5,464 nucleotides of DNA, taken from Lachnospiraceae bacterium UBA3826. Its GTDB lineage: Bacteria; Bacillota; Clostridia; Lachnospirales; Lachnospiraceae. The stretch covers positions 1 to 5,464 of the forward strand of contig DGII01000172.1 of NCBI GenBank assembly GCA_002393095.1. Direction: 5' to 3'. Under the pieces are notes generated by a model. It did not search any database and was not told where the DNA came from. It saw only the letters and a program-made list of their open reading frames with translations. How positions within the stretch are numbered: position 1 is the stretch's first letter; each line of letters opens with the position of its first letter. Shown here one piece after another: positions 1-5,464 of the stretch. Made by a program: the position numbers and the translations under genes.

Positions 1-896
1 TGGGTATGAACCTCGACCACGGCGGACACCTTTCCCACGGTTCACCGGTCAATATGTCCGGCAAGTACTTCAACTGCGTACCTTACGGTGTCAATGATGA
101 CGGCTTTATAGATTATGACGAAGTACTCAGGATCGCCAAGGAGTGTAAGCCCAAGATGATCGTATCCGGTGCTTCCGCATATGCAAGGAAGATTGATTTC
201 AAGCGTTTCAGGGAGATATGTGATGAAGTCGGTGCGGTTATGATGGTGGATATCGCCCACATAGCGGGACTTGTGGCAAGCGGACAGCATGAGAGTCCCT
301 TCCCCTATGCAGATGTTGTGACCACTACCACGCATAAGACCTTAAGAGGTCCCAGAGGCGGAATGATCATGTGCAATCAGGAAGCAGCCGATAAGTACAA
401 TTTCAATAAGGCTATCTTCCCCGGCATACAGGGCGGTCCCCTTATGCATGTGATAGCAGCCAAGGCCGTATGCTTCAAGGAGGCACTTTCTCCGGAATTC
501 AAGCTCTACGGCAAGAATATTGTGGACAACGCTCAGGCTCTTGCCTCAGGTCTTCTTAAGAGAGGCTTAAGCATCGTATCGGGCGGTACTGACAATCACC
601 TTATGCTCTTAGACCTTCGTCCTCAGGGACTTACGGGTAAGGAGATCGAGAAGCTACTTGATGAAGCACACATCACAGCCAATAAGAATACGGTTCCCAA
701 CGATCCCCAGAAGGCTTTCGTTACATCCGGTATCCGGCTCGGTACTCCCGCAGTCACAAGCCGCGGTATGAACACCGAGGATATGGATAAGATCGCCGAG
801 GCTATCTCCCTTGTGGTACTTAAGGGCGCTGACGGAGTTGCAGGAGCTCGTGCCATAGTCGATTCGCTCACAGCCAAGTATCCTCTGGTACAGTAG
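1..896 (+). CDS. glyA: Serine hydroxymethyltransferase, 5' end cut off by window
   Basis: This PLP enzyme interconverts serine plus tetrahydrofolate with glycine plus 5,10-methylene-tetrahydrofolate in the cytoplasm, supplying one-carbon units for purine, thymidylate and methionine synthesis. The frame is open to the left edge (GGT Gly precedes the Met at 6), so that Met is internal; family members are about 410-420 residues and roughly the first 115-120 are missing. Counting from the Met at 6, the visible part carries the substrate-binding stretch HGGHLSHGSPVN (5-16), the PLP-stacking/ring-nitrogen segment VDIAHIAGL (81-89, with D82 and H85), the Schiff-base motif TTTTHKTLRGPRGG (106-119, lysine K111), the glycine turn GIQGGP (140-145) and the carboxylate-binding arginine in SGIRLGTPA (R244). 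It ends KYPLVQ with TAG at 894-896. No frameshift or missing key residue is seen. It is followed by a terminator and converges with the minus-strand glycosyltransferase gene. Confidence 0.98.
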   Translation, partial: GMNLDHGGHLSHGSPVNMSGKYFNCVPYGVNDDGFIDYDEVLRIAKECKPKMIVSGASAYARKIDFKRFREICDEVGAVMMVDIAHIAGLVASGQHESPFPYADVVTTTTHKTLRGPRGGMIMCNQEAADKYNFNKAIFPGIQGGPLMHVIAAKAVCFKEALSPEFKLYGKNIVDNAQALASGLLKRGLSIVSGGTDNHLMLLDLRPQGLTGKEIEKLLDEAHITANKNTVPNDPQKAFVTSGIRLGTPAVTSRGMNTEDMDKIAEAISLVVLKGADGVAGARAIVDSLTAKYPLVQ

Positions 897-919
897 GCTG
901 AGAATATGCAACAGTCCTG

Positions 920-940
920 CGTTTCGTCTCGGACGATACG
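920..940. other. Weak imperfect hairpin downstream of glyA
   Basis: Arms 920-928 and 932-940 can pair with one T-T mismatch around a three-base loop (core TCGTC/GACGA). No T-run follows it, so it is unlikely to terminate by itself; it could simply be a structured 3' UTR upstream of the stronger hairpin at 958-987. It may also be chance, and the confidence is low. Confidence 0.3.
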
Positions 941-957
941 CCCATAGCTTTAACAAT

Positions 958-987
958 AACGGAGCCGTGATCATACGGCTCCGTTTT
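958..987 (+). terminator. Rho-independent terminator after glyA, possibly shared by both strands
   Basis: Perfect inverted repeat: arm ACGGAGCCGT (959-968), six-base loop (969-974), arm ACGGCTCCGT (975-984), with one more A-T pair at 958/985. On the plus strand the stem runs straight into T residues (984-987), as expected for intrinsic termination of glyA about 60 bases after its stop. On the minus strand the hairpin lies about 25 bases beyond the glycosyltransferase stop, followed by a weaker T-rich tract (TATTGTT). The same hairpin could therefore end both converging transcripts, though less efficiently on the minus strand. Confidence 0.88.
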
Positions 988-1011
988 ACTATGCATGATA
1001 TTCTTAATAAG

Positions 1012-2037
1012 TCAGTTGAACTTGAAGAATCTCTGGGCCAAGCGATAGCCTGTAGCAGACACCTTTCTTCCGCCCTTACCCGGCAGGTTCATGGTATTGC
1101 CCAAAAGCCCCAGACGAAGCTTATAGAATAGATAGCTGTCCTTGTCCTTAAGATACTTCCAGAGCTCCTTCTTTTTCTCAAGATTCTCCTCAGTCTCAGA
1201 CAGTATGAGCATAATGGAGCTGATCGTAGTGATTATGTCCAGATAATTGATCATGTAATTCTTAAGGCGCTTATTGGCGAATATCCTCTTCTTATTCTGC
1301 ACCATATAGTCGATCATGATCTTATTGACACGAATCTGCTGGTCTACACGGCCTATCATTACCTTCTCATTGACGGACTGGTCTTCCCTGCCTATATAAT
1401 ACCGATAAAAATTCACGTCCATATAGTACATATTCTTCACATACGGCAGCGGTTCGAAGACGAACACATTATCCACATAGAACGTATGCTCCGGAAGTCT
1501 TATCCCTGCCTCCTTAAGCAGCTTGGTCCTGAAGATCACGGAATGCATAAGTATATACTGTCCCTTATGGAAGTGTCCTACCTGTTCCCATGTGAATATC
1601 TCATCCTTAGGAAGCGCGTGTCCGAAGCGCATCACCTTCTTCTTCTCCGCGCCCTCCTTCTCATATACGAAGTTGCTTATGAGCATATCAAGCACCTTAT
1701 CCGTGCCCGAAAGCTCTCTTAACTTATCAAGTATTGCCGTATAAGCGCTCTCCTTGACCCAGTCGTCGCTGTCCACAACCTTATAGTACATGCCGGTAGC
1801 TGCATCAAGTCCTGCATTGACTGCCGAACCATGGCCGCCGTTCTCCTTATCTATGACCTTCACAATAGAAGGGAATCTCTCCGCATATCTGTGTCCGATC
1901 TTAGATGTATCATCCGTTGAACCGTCATTGACCACTATGATCTCCACATCCTCGCCGCCGACTAACAGGGATTCTATGCATTTCCCCATATAAGCCGCCG
2001 AATTAAAGCAGGGTATCGCAACTGTGAGTAATTTCAT
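1012..2037 (-). CDS. Family 2 glycosyltransferase (GT-A fold)
   Basis: A predicted inverting GT2 enzyme that moves a sugar from a nucleotide-sugar donor to an unknown acceptor, probably in cell-surface or capsular polysaccharide or glycolipid synthesis. It has 341 residues. The N-terminal GT-A domain is clear: LTVAIPCFNSAAYMGKCIESLL (4-25, first strand and helix), VNDGSTDDT (36-44, nucleotide-binding Asp D38), ENGGHGSAVNAGLDAATG (65-82), and VDSDDW (88-93) containing the metal-binding DxD (D89-S90-D91). HTFYVDN (184-190) likely holds the catalytic-base region (D189), and YYIGREDQSVNEKVMIGR (213-230) follows. The C-terminal third is helical and lysine-rich; no signal peptide or clear membrane helix is seen, so it is probably cytosolic or peripheral at the membrane. 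The ATG at 2037 is preceded by AAGGAG (2048-2053) at a ten-base spacing. It is the last gene of the holA operon, 45 bases after the DUF1653 gene. Donor and acceptor cannot be told from sequence. Confidence 0.93.
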   Translation of the reverse strand: MKLLTVAIPCFNSAAYMGKCIESLLVGGEDVEIIVVNDGSTDDTSKIGHRYAERFPSIVKVIDKENGGHGSAVNAGLDAATGMYYKVVDSDDWVKESAYTAILDKLRELSGTDKVLDMLISNFVYEKEGAEKKKVMRFGHALPKDEIFTWEQVGHFHKGQYILMHSVIFRTKLLKEAGIRLPEHTFYVDNVFVFEPLPYVKNMYYMDVNFYRYYIGREDQSVNEKVMIGRVDQQIRVNKIMIDYMVQNKKRIFANKRLKNYMINYLDIITTISSIMLILSETEENLEKKKELWKYLKDKDSYLFYKLRLGLLGNTMNLPGKGGRKVSATGYRLAQRFFKFN

Positions 2038-2082
2038 CTTATCCCGTCTCCTTATCCATACCGGTTGACATAACTAGTGTAA

Positions 2083-2550
2083 CTATCTGAGGCGGTTGGC
2101 CTCGAATTTATCTCTCATGCTCAGATTGCTCATGAGTGTCTTATACTTGGAAGCAATATCGGCATCACGGTCAAGCTCTATATCCATCACTCCTGCCATG
2201 ATATTGATATCGTCCTCTGTCACGCTGTCCGCAAGACGCCTTAATATCTCGATCCTGTCGGATGCGCTGTCGCTGTCAAGGAACTCCTCCACAAGAGGAT
2301 TAAGACCGCTTTCCTGCGCTTCATCCTCTGTCAGAAGCTCAAATCTCATCTCCTGTGTCGCATCGGGGTACTTCTCCTTATCAACCGGCGATTCGAACAT
2401 ATCCCTTGGTCTTGCATATATCTTATGCTCACCGTACATATCCTGATATATGACCATGTCCTCGCCTGTCTCCGTATGCGTCGCAACGGCGATCACCTTG
2501 TATTCATTGCCCTTAAAATGTCTGTATATCTTACCTGTCTCAATGCTCAT
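2083..2550 (-). CDS. DUF1653 domain protein with C-terminal helical extension
   Basis: A small cytosolic protein of unknown function, 155 residues. Residues 5-70 match my memory of the DUF1653 family: GKIYRHFKGNEYKVIAVATH (6-25), an aromatic/basic strand pair, then MVIYQDMYG (32-40), IYARPRDMF (44-52) and KYPDATQEMRFE (60-71), suggesting a compact beta fold. From about residue 75 an acidic, helical tail follows, containing LNPLVEEFLDSDSASDRIEI (83-102), TEDDINIMAGVMDIEL (111-126) and the end KFEANRLR. I know this two-part arrangement from Lachnospiraceae proteins, but no function has been assigned to the tail. No signal peptide, membrane helix or catalytic motif is visible. The ATG at 2550 has a GGAG site at 2557-2560 at close spacing. 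It lies 26 bases after holA and 45 bases before the glycosyltransferase gene, which indicates co-transcription but not necessarily a shared function. Confidence 0.88.
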   Translation of the reverse strand: MSIETGKIYRHFKGNEYKVIAVATHTETGEDMVIYQDMYGEHKIYARPRDMFESPVDKEKYPDATQEMRFELLTEDEAQESGLNPLVEEFLDSDSASDRIEILRRLADSVTEDDINIMAGVMDIELDRDADIASKYKTLMSNLSMRDKFEANRLR

Positions 2551-2576
2551 ATCCGTCTCCGTTCCAAGTACCTTTA

Positions 2577-3557
2577 TTATCTGCTTATCTCTATTATAAG
2601 AAGCTCCACTCCAAGCTCGGCTCCCATTATACCCCTTTTAACATTATGATCCGTCTCGGCACATGCCTCTAAGATATCCCGCATCTCCTTGTAGGTGAAT
2701 TGCTTCACCTGCGGGATATATTTACCCACTATATACGGGCTCATACCCATCTTAGACGCTATCTCCTTCTGGTTAAGCCGCGACTTGAGCATATCATCTA
2801 TCTGAAGCATCTGGGTGAACTGTCTCTCAATAAGAGCTAAGATGCCAAAGGGCGATTCCTTCATGGCAAGAAGCTCATGATACATCTTGATGGCCTCAGA
2901 CCCCTTCTTAAGCCCGATCTTGGCTATCATATCGAATATCCTGTTAGATAAGCGTACACAGCACACAGCGCCTATATCCGCCTCGGATATGACATCCCTT
3001 CCCATGGTATAGGCGATAAGCTTCTCAAGCTCCATTGATATTGAGTACATATCCGTACCCACGGTCTCTAAGAATATGTCCAGTGTGTGTCCGGTTATCT
3101 GCTTTCCCTCTCTCTTAAGCCTTCCCAGTATCCAGCGCTTAAGTGTATCATCATTCTGAGTCTCGAAGTTTACGCACCTGCCGGCCTTGTCTATCGCCTT
3201 AAAAAGCTTTGTACGCTTATCCGCAGACTGCTCTACCATGATAATGACACTACTGTCAGATACTCCTCCGGCTATATACTCAGCTAATGCATCATTGCCG
3301 TCCTTGGCAAACCCTGTATTTTCCAGTATTATGACACGCTTGTCAGCCAGAAACGGCATTGTTTCCGACAGGTCTATCACCTCTCCGACGTTCACATCCT
3401 TACCCTGATAATAGGAATAATTCATCGCATCATCTTCGGGCAGTATAGCCTCCTTAAGCTTCTGCTTATACTGAAGTCTGAGATATGCCTCCTCCCCATA
3501 CAGAAGATACACTGACTTATAGGATTCATTTTTAATATCATTCAACAACTGCTGCAT
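2577..3557 (-). CDS. holA: DNA polymerase III subunit delta (clamp loader)
   Basis: Delta is the clamp-loader subunit that grips the beta sliding clamp and cracks it open so it can be placed on primed DNA. With the ATG at 3557 the protein is 326 residues, close to the usual 330-345. Recognisable parts: YLLYGEEAYLRLQY (17-30, first strand of the AAA+-like domain; delta has no working Walker A), SETMPFLADKRVIIL (64-78), where F69-L70 align with the beta-binding Leu-Phe wedge of E. coli delta, SISMELEKLIAY (172-183), and in the C-terminal collar domain IERQFTQMLQID (243-254), KMGMSPYIVGKYIPQVKQFT (269-288) and the closing NVKRGIMGAELGVELLIIEI. An in-frame Met at 3659 would add 34 residues, but those codons run through the upstream terminator and promoter and look unlike the family, so it was rejected. 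GGTGG (3564-3568) precedes 3557 by six bases. It is first in a probable three-gene operon. Confidence 0.95.
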   Translation of the reverse strand: MQQLLNDIKNESYKSVYLLYGEEAYLRLQYKQKLKEAILPEDDAMNYSYYQGKDVNVGEVIDLSETMPFLADKRVIILENTGFAKDGNDALAEYIAGGVSDSSVIIMVEQSADKRTKLFKAIDKAGRCVNFETQNDDTLKRWILGRLKREGKQITGHTLDIFLETVGTDMYSISMELEKLIAYTMGRDVISEADIGAVCCVRLSNRIFDMIAKIGLKKGSEAIKMYHELLAMKESPFGILALIERQFTQMLQIDDMLKSRLNQKEIASKMGMSPYIVGKYIPQVKQFTYKEMRDILEACAETDHNVKRGIMGAELGVELLIIEISR

Positions 3558-3563
3558 CTTATT

Positions 3564-3568
3564 CCACC
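3564..3568 (-). promoter_or_regulatory. Ribosome binding site that fixes the holA start
   Basis: Reading on the minus strand, GGTGG followed by AATAAG leads into the ATG at 3557. It is a weaker Shine-Dalgarno match than the AGGAGGG of the EAL-HDOD gene, but the six-base spacing is good. Its position agrees with the predicted transcription start near 3582 and with the family's normal N-terminus, so it supports this start over the Met at 3659. Confidence 0.6.
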
Positions 3569-3588
3569 AAGCCAACCCGTTATCTATC

Positions 3589-3597
3589 AGTATATCA
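3589..3597 (-). promoter_or_regulatory. Probable extended -10 promoter of the holA operon
   Basis: The minus strand reads TGATATACT, that is, the extended -10 element TG-N followed by TATACT (hexamer at 3589-3594), one mismatch from TATAAT. No good TTGACA-like -35 box sits 16-18 bases upstream, which fits extended -10 promoters that depend less on that box. Transcription would start near 3582, leaving a leader of about 24 bases before the holA ATG. The site lies just past the terminator of the preceding unit, exactly where a new promoter is needed. Confidence 0.6.
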
Positions 3598-3646
3598 TAA
3601 ATTCCGGCAGCCTCACAGGAGTATTTCTTGCCACAACATATAAGAC

Positions 3647-3687
3647 AAAAAAACTGCACCGCAGTTCGTCATGAATACGGTGCAGTT
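3647..3687 (-). terminator. Strong rho-independent terminator after the EAL-HDOD gene
   Basis: On the minus strand, AACTGCACCG (3687-3678) pairs perfectly with CGGTGCAGTT (3661-3652) around a 16-base loop, and the transcript then runs into a T-tract (the run of seven A on the plus strand, 3647-3653). The loop can form a small extra stem (TTC/GAA at 3665-3667 and 3673-3675). It begins 25 bases after the stop of the EAL-HDOD gene and separates that unit from the holA operon. Confidence 0.92.
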
Positions 3688-3712
3688 ATTATATCGGCTT
3701 ATGTCGTGCATA

Positions 3713-4933
3713 TTACTTGAAAAGGTCGCGATACCACTCAAGGCTGCTTATATATGCCTTATACACATCATCCATTGCGATGCTGTCGATCACCATGATC
3801 CTTGATACCTCCTGCCAGTTACCCGCCTCATATGCCTCTATGAAGGTTAATATCTTGATGTACGGTCCTGTATGGTCTACAAGGGCTGCTCTTATATTCT
3901 TCGACACGTTCATAAGATCAAGCGCCTCTGCCATGGGCTTCTCCAGGATAAGGTCTATGATCGAGAACAGACCCATAAGGAAAAGCTCCTGCGACTGTAT
4001 GCTCATCTCAAAAAGCGGAGCAAGCTCTTCAGCGAACTTCGCACGAAGAAGTGAAAGTCTGGATACTTCATTAGGCTTATCGGCACAGAGTTCCTTGGTG
4101 ATAGCCGTGGTGATCCACTTGCGCAGCTCCTTCTGTCCCAGCATCGCTGCCGCATGTCTGATCGATGTGATCTCGGAGTTACGGGCCATTCTGTTGACGA
4201 TCTCAAGAAGGGACATTACAAGTGCTGTATCTCTTCCGATGACATCTGCCGCATCCGTTAAGTCGAAATTACTGTCATTGACCACATTTAAAAGCTCTAT
4301 GTAGTTAAGCTTTAAGGGTGTGACCTCCGTCTCGCCCTTATTGACAGGCATTCTGTAGAACTCACCCTCGAAGTACTCATATCCGCCCTCTTCCTTAAGA
4401 GCCTCGAATATCTCCTGCGACTGCAGATTACCTGCTACCAGACTTACTCCCGGATACTGTGCCTTGAAGTATATCTTCGCTTTGGAGATAACGATCTTCT
4501 GGTGATTGAGTATCACATAATTGACCAGATTCAGGATTTCCTTGTAGGGTTCGAAATCCTGCACTCCAAGCTTGCGTATGGCAAGCTTATACCCCTCGCT
4601 CTTAAGCTCCTTTATACGCTTCACATACCCTTCGGTGGGAGTGATGGAATTGTCCATAAGGAGTACTATACGATTGTGGGGAGCGTGGCACTGCTCGTTG
4701 ATATCACTGAATATAGATATATTGGTGATGGGAATGAATATCTCCACATCCTCCGGAAGCGTATCAATACCCAAGCTGTCGATCACCTCGAAACTCGGAA
4801 TATTGACGGCATCATACTGAACTGCCGTTCCGAGATATCTTACATCCAGCAAAAAGTTTTTCTTCTGACCGTAGAGTGAATATGCCTTAACCTTCATGTC
4901 ACGGTCAAATAATGGAATCAATGTGGCTAACAT
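3713..4933 (-). CDS. YuxH-like protein: degenerate EAL domain plus HDOD domain
   Basis: A 406-residue cytosolic signalling protein with the YuxH/CdgJ-type layout. Residues 1-200 follow the EAL fold: LIPLFDRDMKVKAYSLY (5-21) corresponds to the family's QPIFDRNKKVYAYELL, and YEYFEGEFYRMP (185-196) to YFQGYFFSKP. The EAL catalytic motifs have been replaced: the Glu of the EL(L) motif is S19, DDFG is RKLG (120-123), the KxD strand is ILN (141-143) and AExVE is AGNLQ (167-171). It should not hydrolyse c-di-GMP. Residues about 205-395 form an HDOD domain: LLNVVNDSNFDLTDAADVIGRDTALVMSLL (214-243), SIRHAAAMLGQKELRKWI (257-274) and a helical bundle; such domains lack the metal site of true HD hydrolases and serve in protein interaction. 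The ATG at 4933 is preceded by AGGAGGG (4938-4944). It follows a chemoreceptor gene by 36 bases, which suggests a role in motility or chemotaxis signalling; the exact role is unknown. Confidence 0.9.
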   Translation of the reverse strand: MLATLIPLFDRDMKVKAYSLYGQKKNFLLDVRYLGTAVQYDAVNIPSFEVIDSLGIDTLPEDVEIFIPITNISIFSDINEQCHAPHNRIVLLMDNSITPTEGYVKRIKELKSEGYKLAIRKLGVQDFEPYKEILNLVNYVILNHQKIVISKAKIYFKAQYPGVSLVAGNLQSQEIFEALKEEGGYEYFEGEFYRMPVNKGETEVTPLKLNYIELLNVVNDSNFDLTDAADVIGRDTALVMSLLEIVNRMARNSEITSIRHAAAMLGQKELRKWITTAITKELCADKPNEVSRLSLLRAKFAEELAPLFEMSIQSQELFLMGLFSIIDLILEKPMAEALDLMNVSKNIRAALVDHTGPYIKILTFIEAYEAGNWQEVSRIMVIDSIAMDDVYKAYISSLEWYRDLFK

Positions 4934-4969
4934 AAAGCCCTCCTGTTGTTAATATATTTCATTTAATAA

Positions 4970-5464
4970 CTAGTTCATCTTGAATCTGGCAGCGATCTCT
5001 CTCAAAGCCTTCACCGCCTGCAGGCACTCCGTAACGGATTCCTTATTGTCTATAGTCAGCTCTGTTATATCCTGTGTCTTGCCTGCTATATCCGTCACGC
5101 CGAAGGTGGACTCTCCCACTATACCGGCTATCTTCTGAAGAGCATCAGCCACAATGGATATCTCTTCCGTCAGCTTGGCTACGGCTGAATCTATATTGCC
5201 CATATTCTCTTCGAAGCTGCATGCGTCATCCCTGTATCTGACACTGACCTCCGAGAAGGTCTCATAATCCTTGATGACAACATTCTCCAGAAAATCCGTG
5301 GATTCCGTAAGAGAAGCAGTCATCCTTGCGACCACCTCATTGACCTCGGCCACTATCTCATTGATGCCACCCACGGTATCAGAAGTCTGATTGGCTAACG
5401 CGCCTATCTCCGTAGCGACTACAGCGAAGCCTCTTCCTGCCTCACCGGCTCTCGCCGCCTCGAT
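4970..5464 (-). CDS. Methyl-accepting chemotaxis protein, C-terminal end only
   Basis: Chemoreceptor whose cytoplasmic four-helix-bundle hairpin controls the kinase CheA through CheW. Only the last 164 residues are present; the frame is open to the right edge, so the GTG at 5374 is an internal Val, not a start. The first visible residues, IEAARAGEAGRGFAVVATEI (5464-5405), are the highly conserved hairpin-tip signature just after the usual NALNA segment. Then come ALANQTSDTVGGINEIV and a long heptad-patterned return helix that includes the typical segment STFGVTDIAGKTQDITELT. The protein ends REIAARFKMN with no CheR-docking NWETF-type pentapeptide. Sensor domain, HAMP and membrane helices lie outside the window, so ligand and location are unknown. 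It is followed after 36 bases by the EAL-HDOD gene on the same strand, with no terminator between them. Confidence 0.96.
   Translation of the reverse strand: MEAARAGEAGRGFAVVATEIGALANQTSDTVGGINEIVAEVNEVVARMTASLTESTDFLENVVIKDYETFSEVSVRYRDDACSFEENMGNIDSAVAKLTEEISIVADALQKIAGIVGESTFGVTDIAGKTQDITELTIDNKESVTECLQAVKALREIAARFKMN

Noticed and set aside
42..974. Minus-strand open frames of 84-106 codons within and just after glyA
   Set aside because: They are antisense to a highly conserved gene, lack initiation signals and resemble no family I know.
3558..3659. holA start at 3659 giving 360 residues
   Set aside because: The extra 34 residues overlap a terminator and a promoter, are cysteine-rich and unlike delta N-termini; the ATG at 3557 fits the family and has a ribosome binding site.
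3691..3698. GCCGATAT on the minus strand, an exact match to the -10 of flagellar sigma-D/sigma-28 promoters
   Set aside because: No TAAA -35 element lies 14-16 bases upstream (the best is GTAA), and transcription from it would hit the terminator at 3687-3647 almost at once. Probably chance.
3717..4304. A 195-codon open frame on the plus strand opposite the EAL-HDOD gene
   Set aside because: It lies wholly antisense to a well-supported gene, its translation is rich in Ser, Ile and Arg with no recognisable domain, and no ribosome binding site or promoter was found. It is a shadow of the codon use on the other strand.
4951..4956. TATATT on the minus strand as a -10 box for the EAL-HDOD gene
   Set aside because: Transcription would begin within the Shine-Dalgarno sequence, no TTGACA-like box is at the right distance, and the site is in an AT-rich 36-base gap after the chemoreceptor stop.
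4970..5374. A complete 134-residue protein starting at GTG 5374
   Set aside because: The frame continues upstream to the window edge and encodes the conserved chemoreceptor tip IEAARAGEAGRGFAVVA, so this is the end of a longer gene, not a separate small one.

Overview
This window reads as ordinary chromosome from a Firmicute, most likely a motile member of the Lachnospiraceae (Clostridia). The reasons are the moderate base composition (mid to upper 40s percent GC by eye), frequent use of ATA, AGA/AGG and CTT-AAG codons, AGGAGG-type ribosome binding sites, and four proteins with a Lachnospiraceae flavour: a DUF1653 protein with a C-terminal helical extension, a GT2 glycosyltransferase with NGGHGSAVNAG and YVDN motifs, a YuxH-like EAL-HDOD protein and a chemoreceptor. 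The organism assignment is inference from these features, not a database match.

Layout, left to right. Positions 1-896 (+) hold the 3' two thirds of glyA (serine hydroxymethyltransferase), cut by the window edge. It ends at a perfect hairpin terminator (958-987) that lies between glyA and the converging minus-strand genes. Positions 1012-3557 (-) hold three genes read right to left: holA (DNA polymerase III delta subunit), a DUF1653 protein, and a family 2 glycosyltransferase. They are separated by 26 and 45 bases, each has a ribosome binding site, and they look like one operon driven by an extended -10 promoter at 3589-3597. Positions 3647-3687 are a strong rho-independent terminator for the next unit upstream. 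That unit (3713-5464, -) contains a YuxH-like protein with an apparently dead EAL domain plus an HDOD domain, preceded by the C-terminal end of a methyl-accepting chemotaxis protein whose 5' part is outside the window. These two genes are 36 bases apart and probably co-transcribed.

Functionally there are three unrelated blocks: one-carbon metabolism (glyA); a mixed operon joining the replicative clamp loader to an uncharacterised small protein and a sugar transferase; and a signalling pair (chemoreceptor plus catalytically degenerate EAL-HDOD protein) that may act on motility or chemotaxis. I saw no mobile element, CRISPR array, tRNA or rRNA, and no convincing evidence of a wholly new system. 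The most interesting item is the EAL-HDOD protein, in which every recognisable EAL catalytic motif has been replaced, sitting directly downstream of a chemoreceptor. No stretch longer than about 155 bases lacks a gene.
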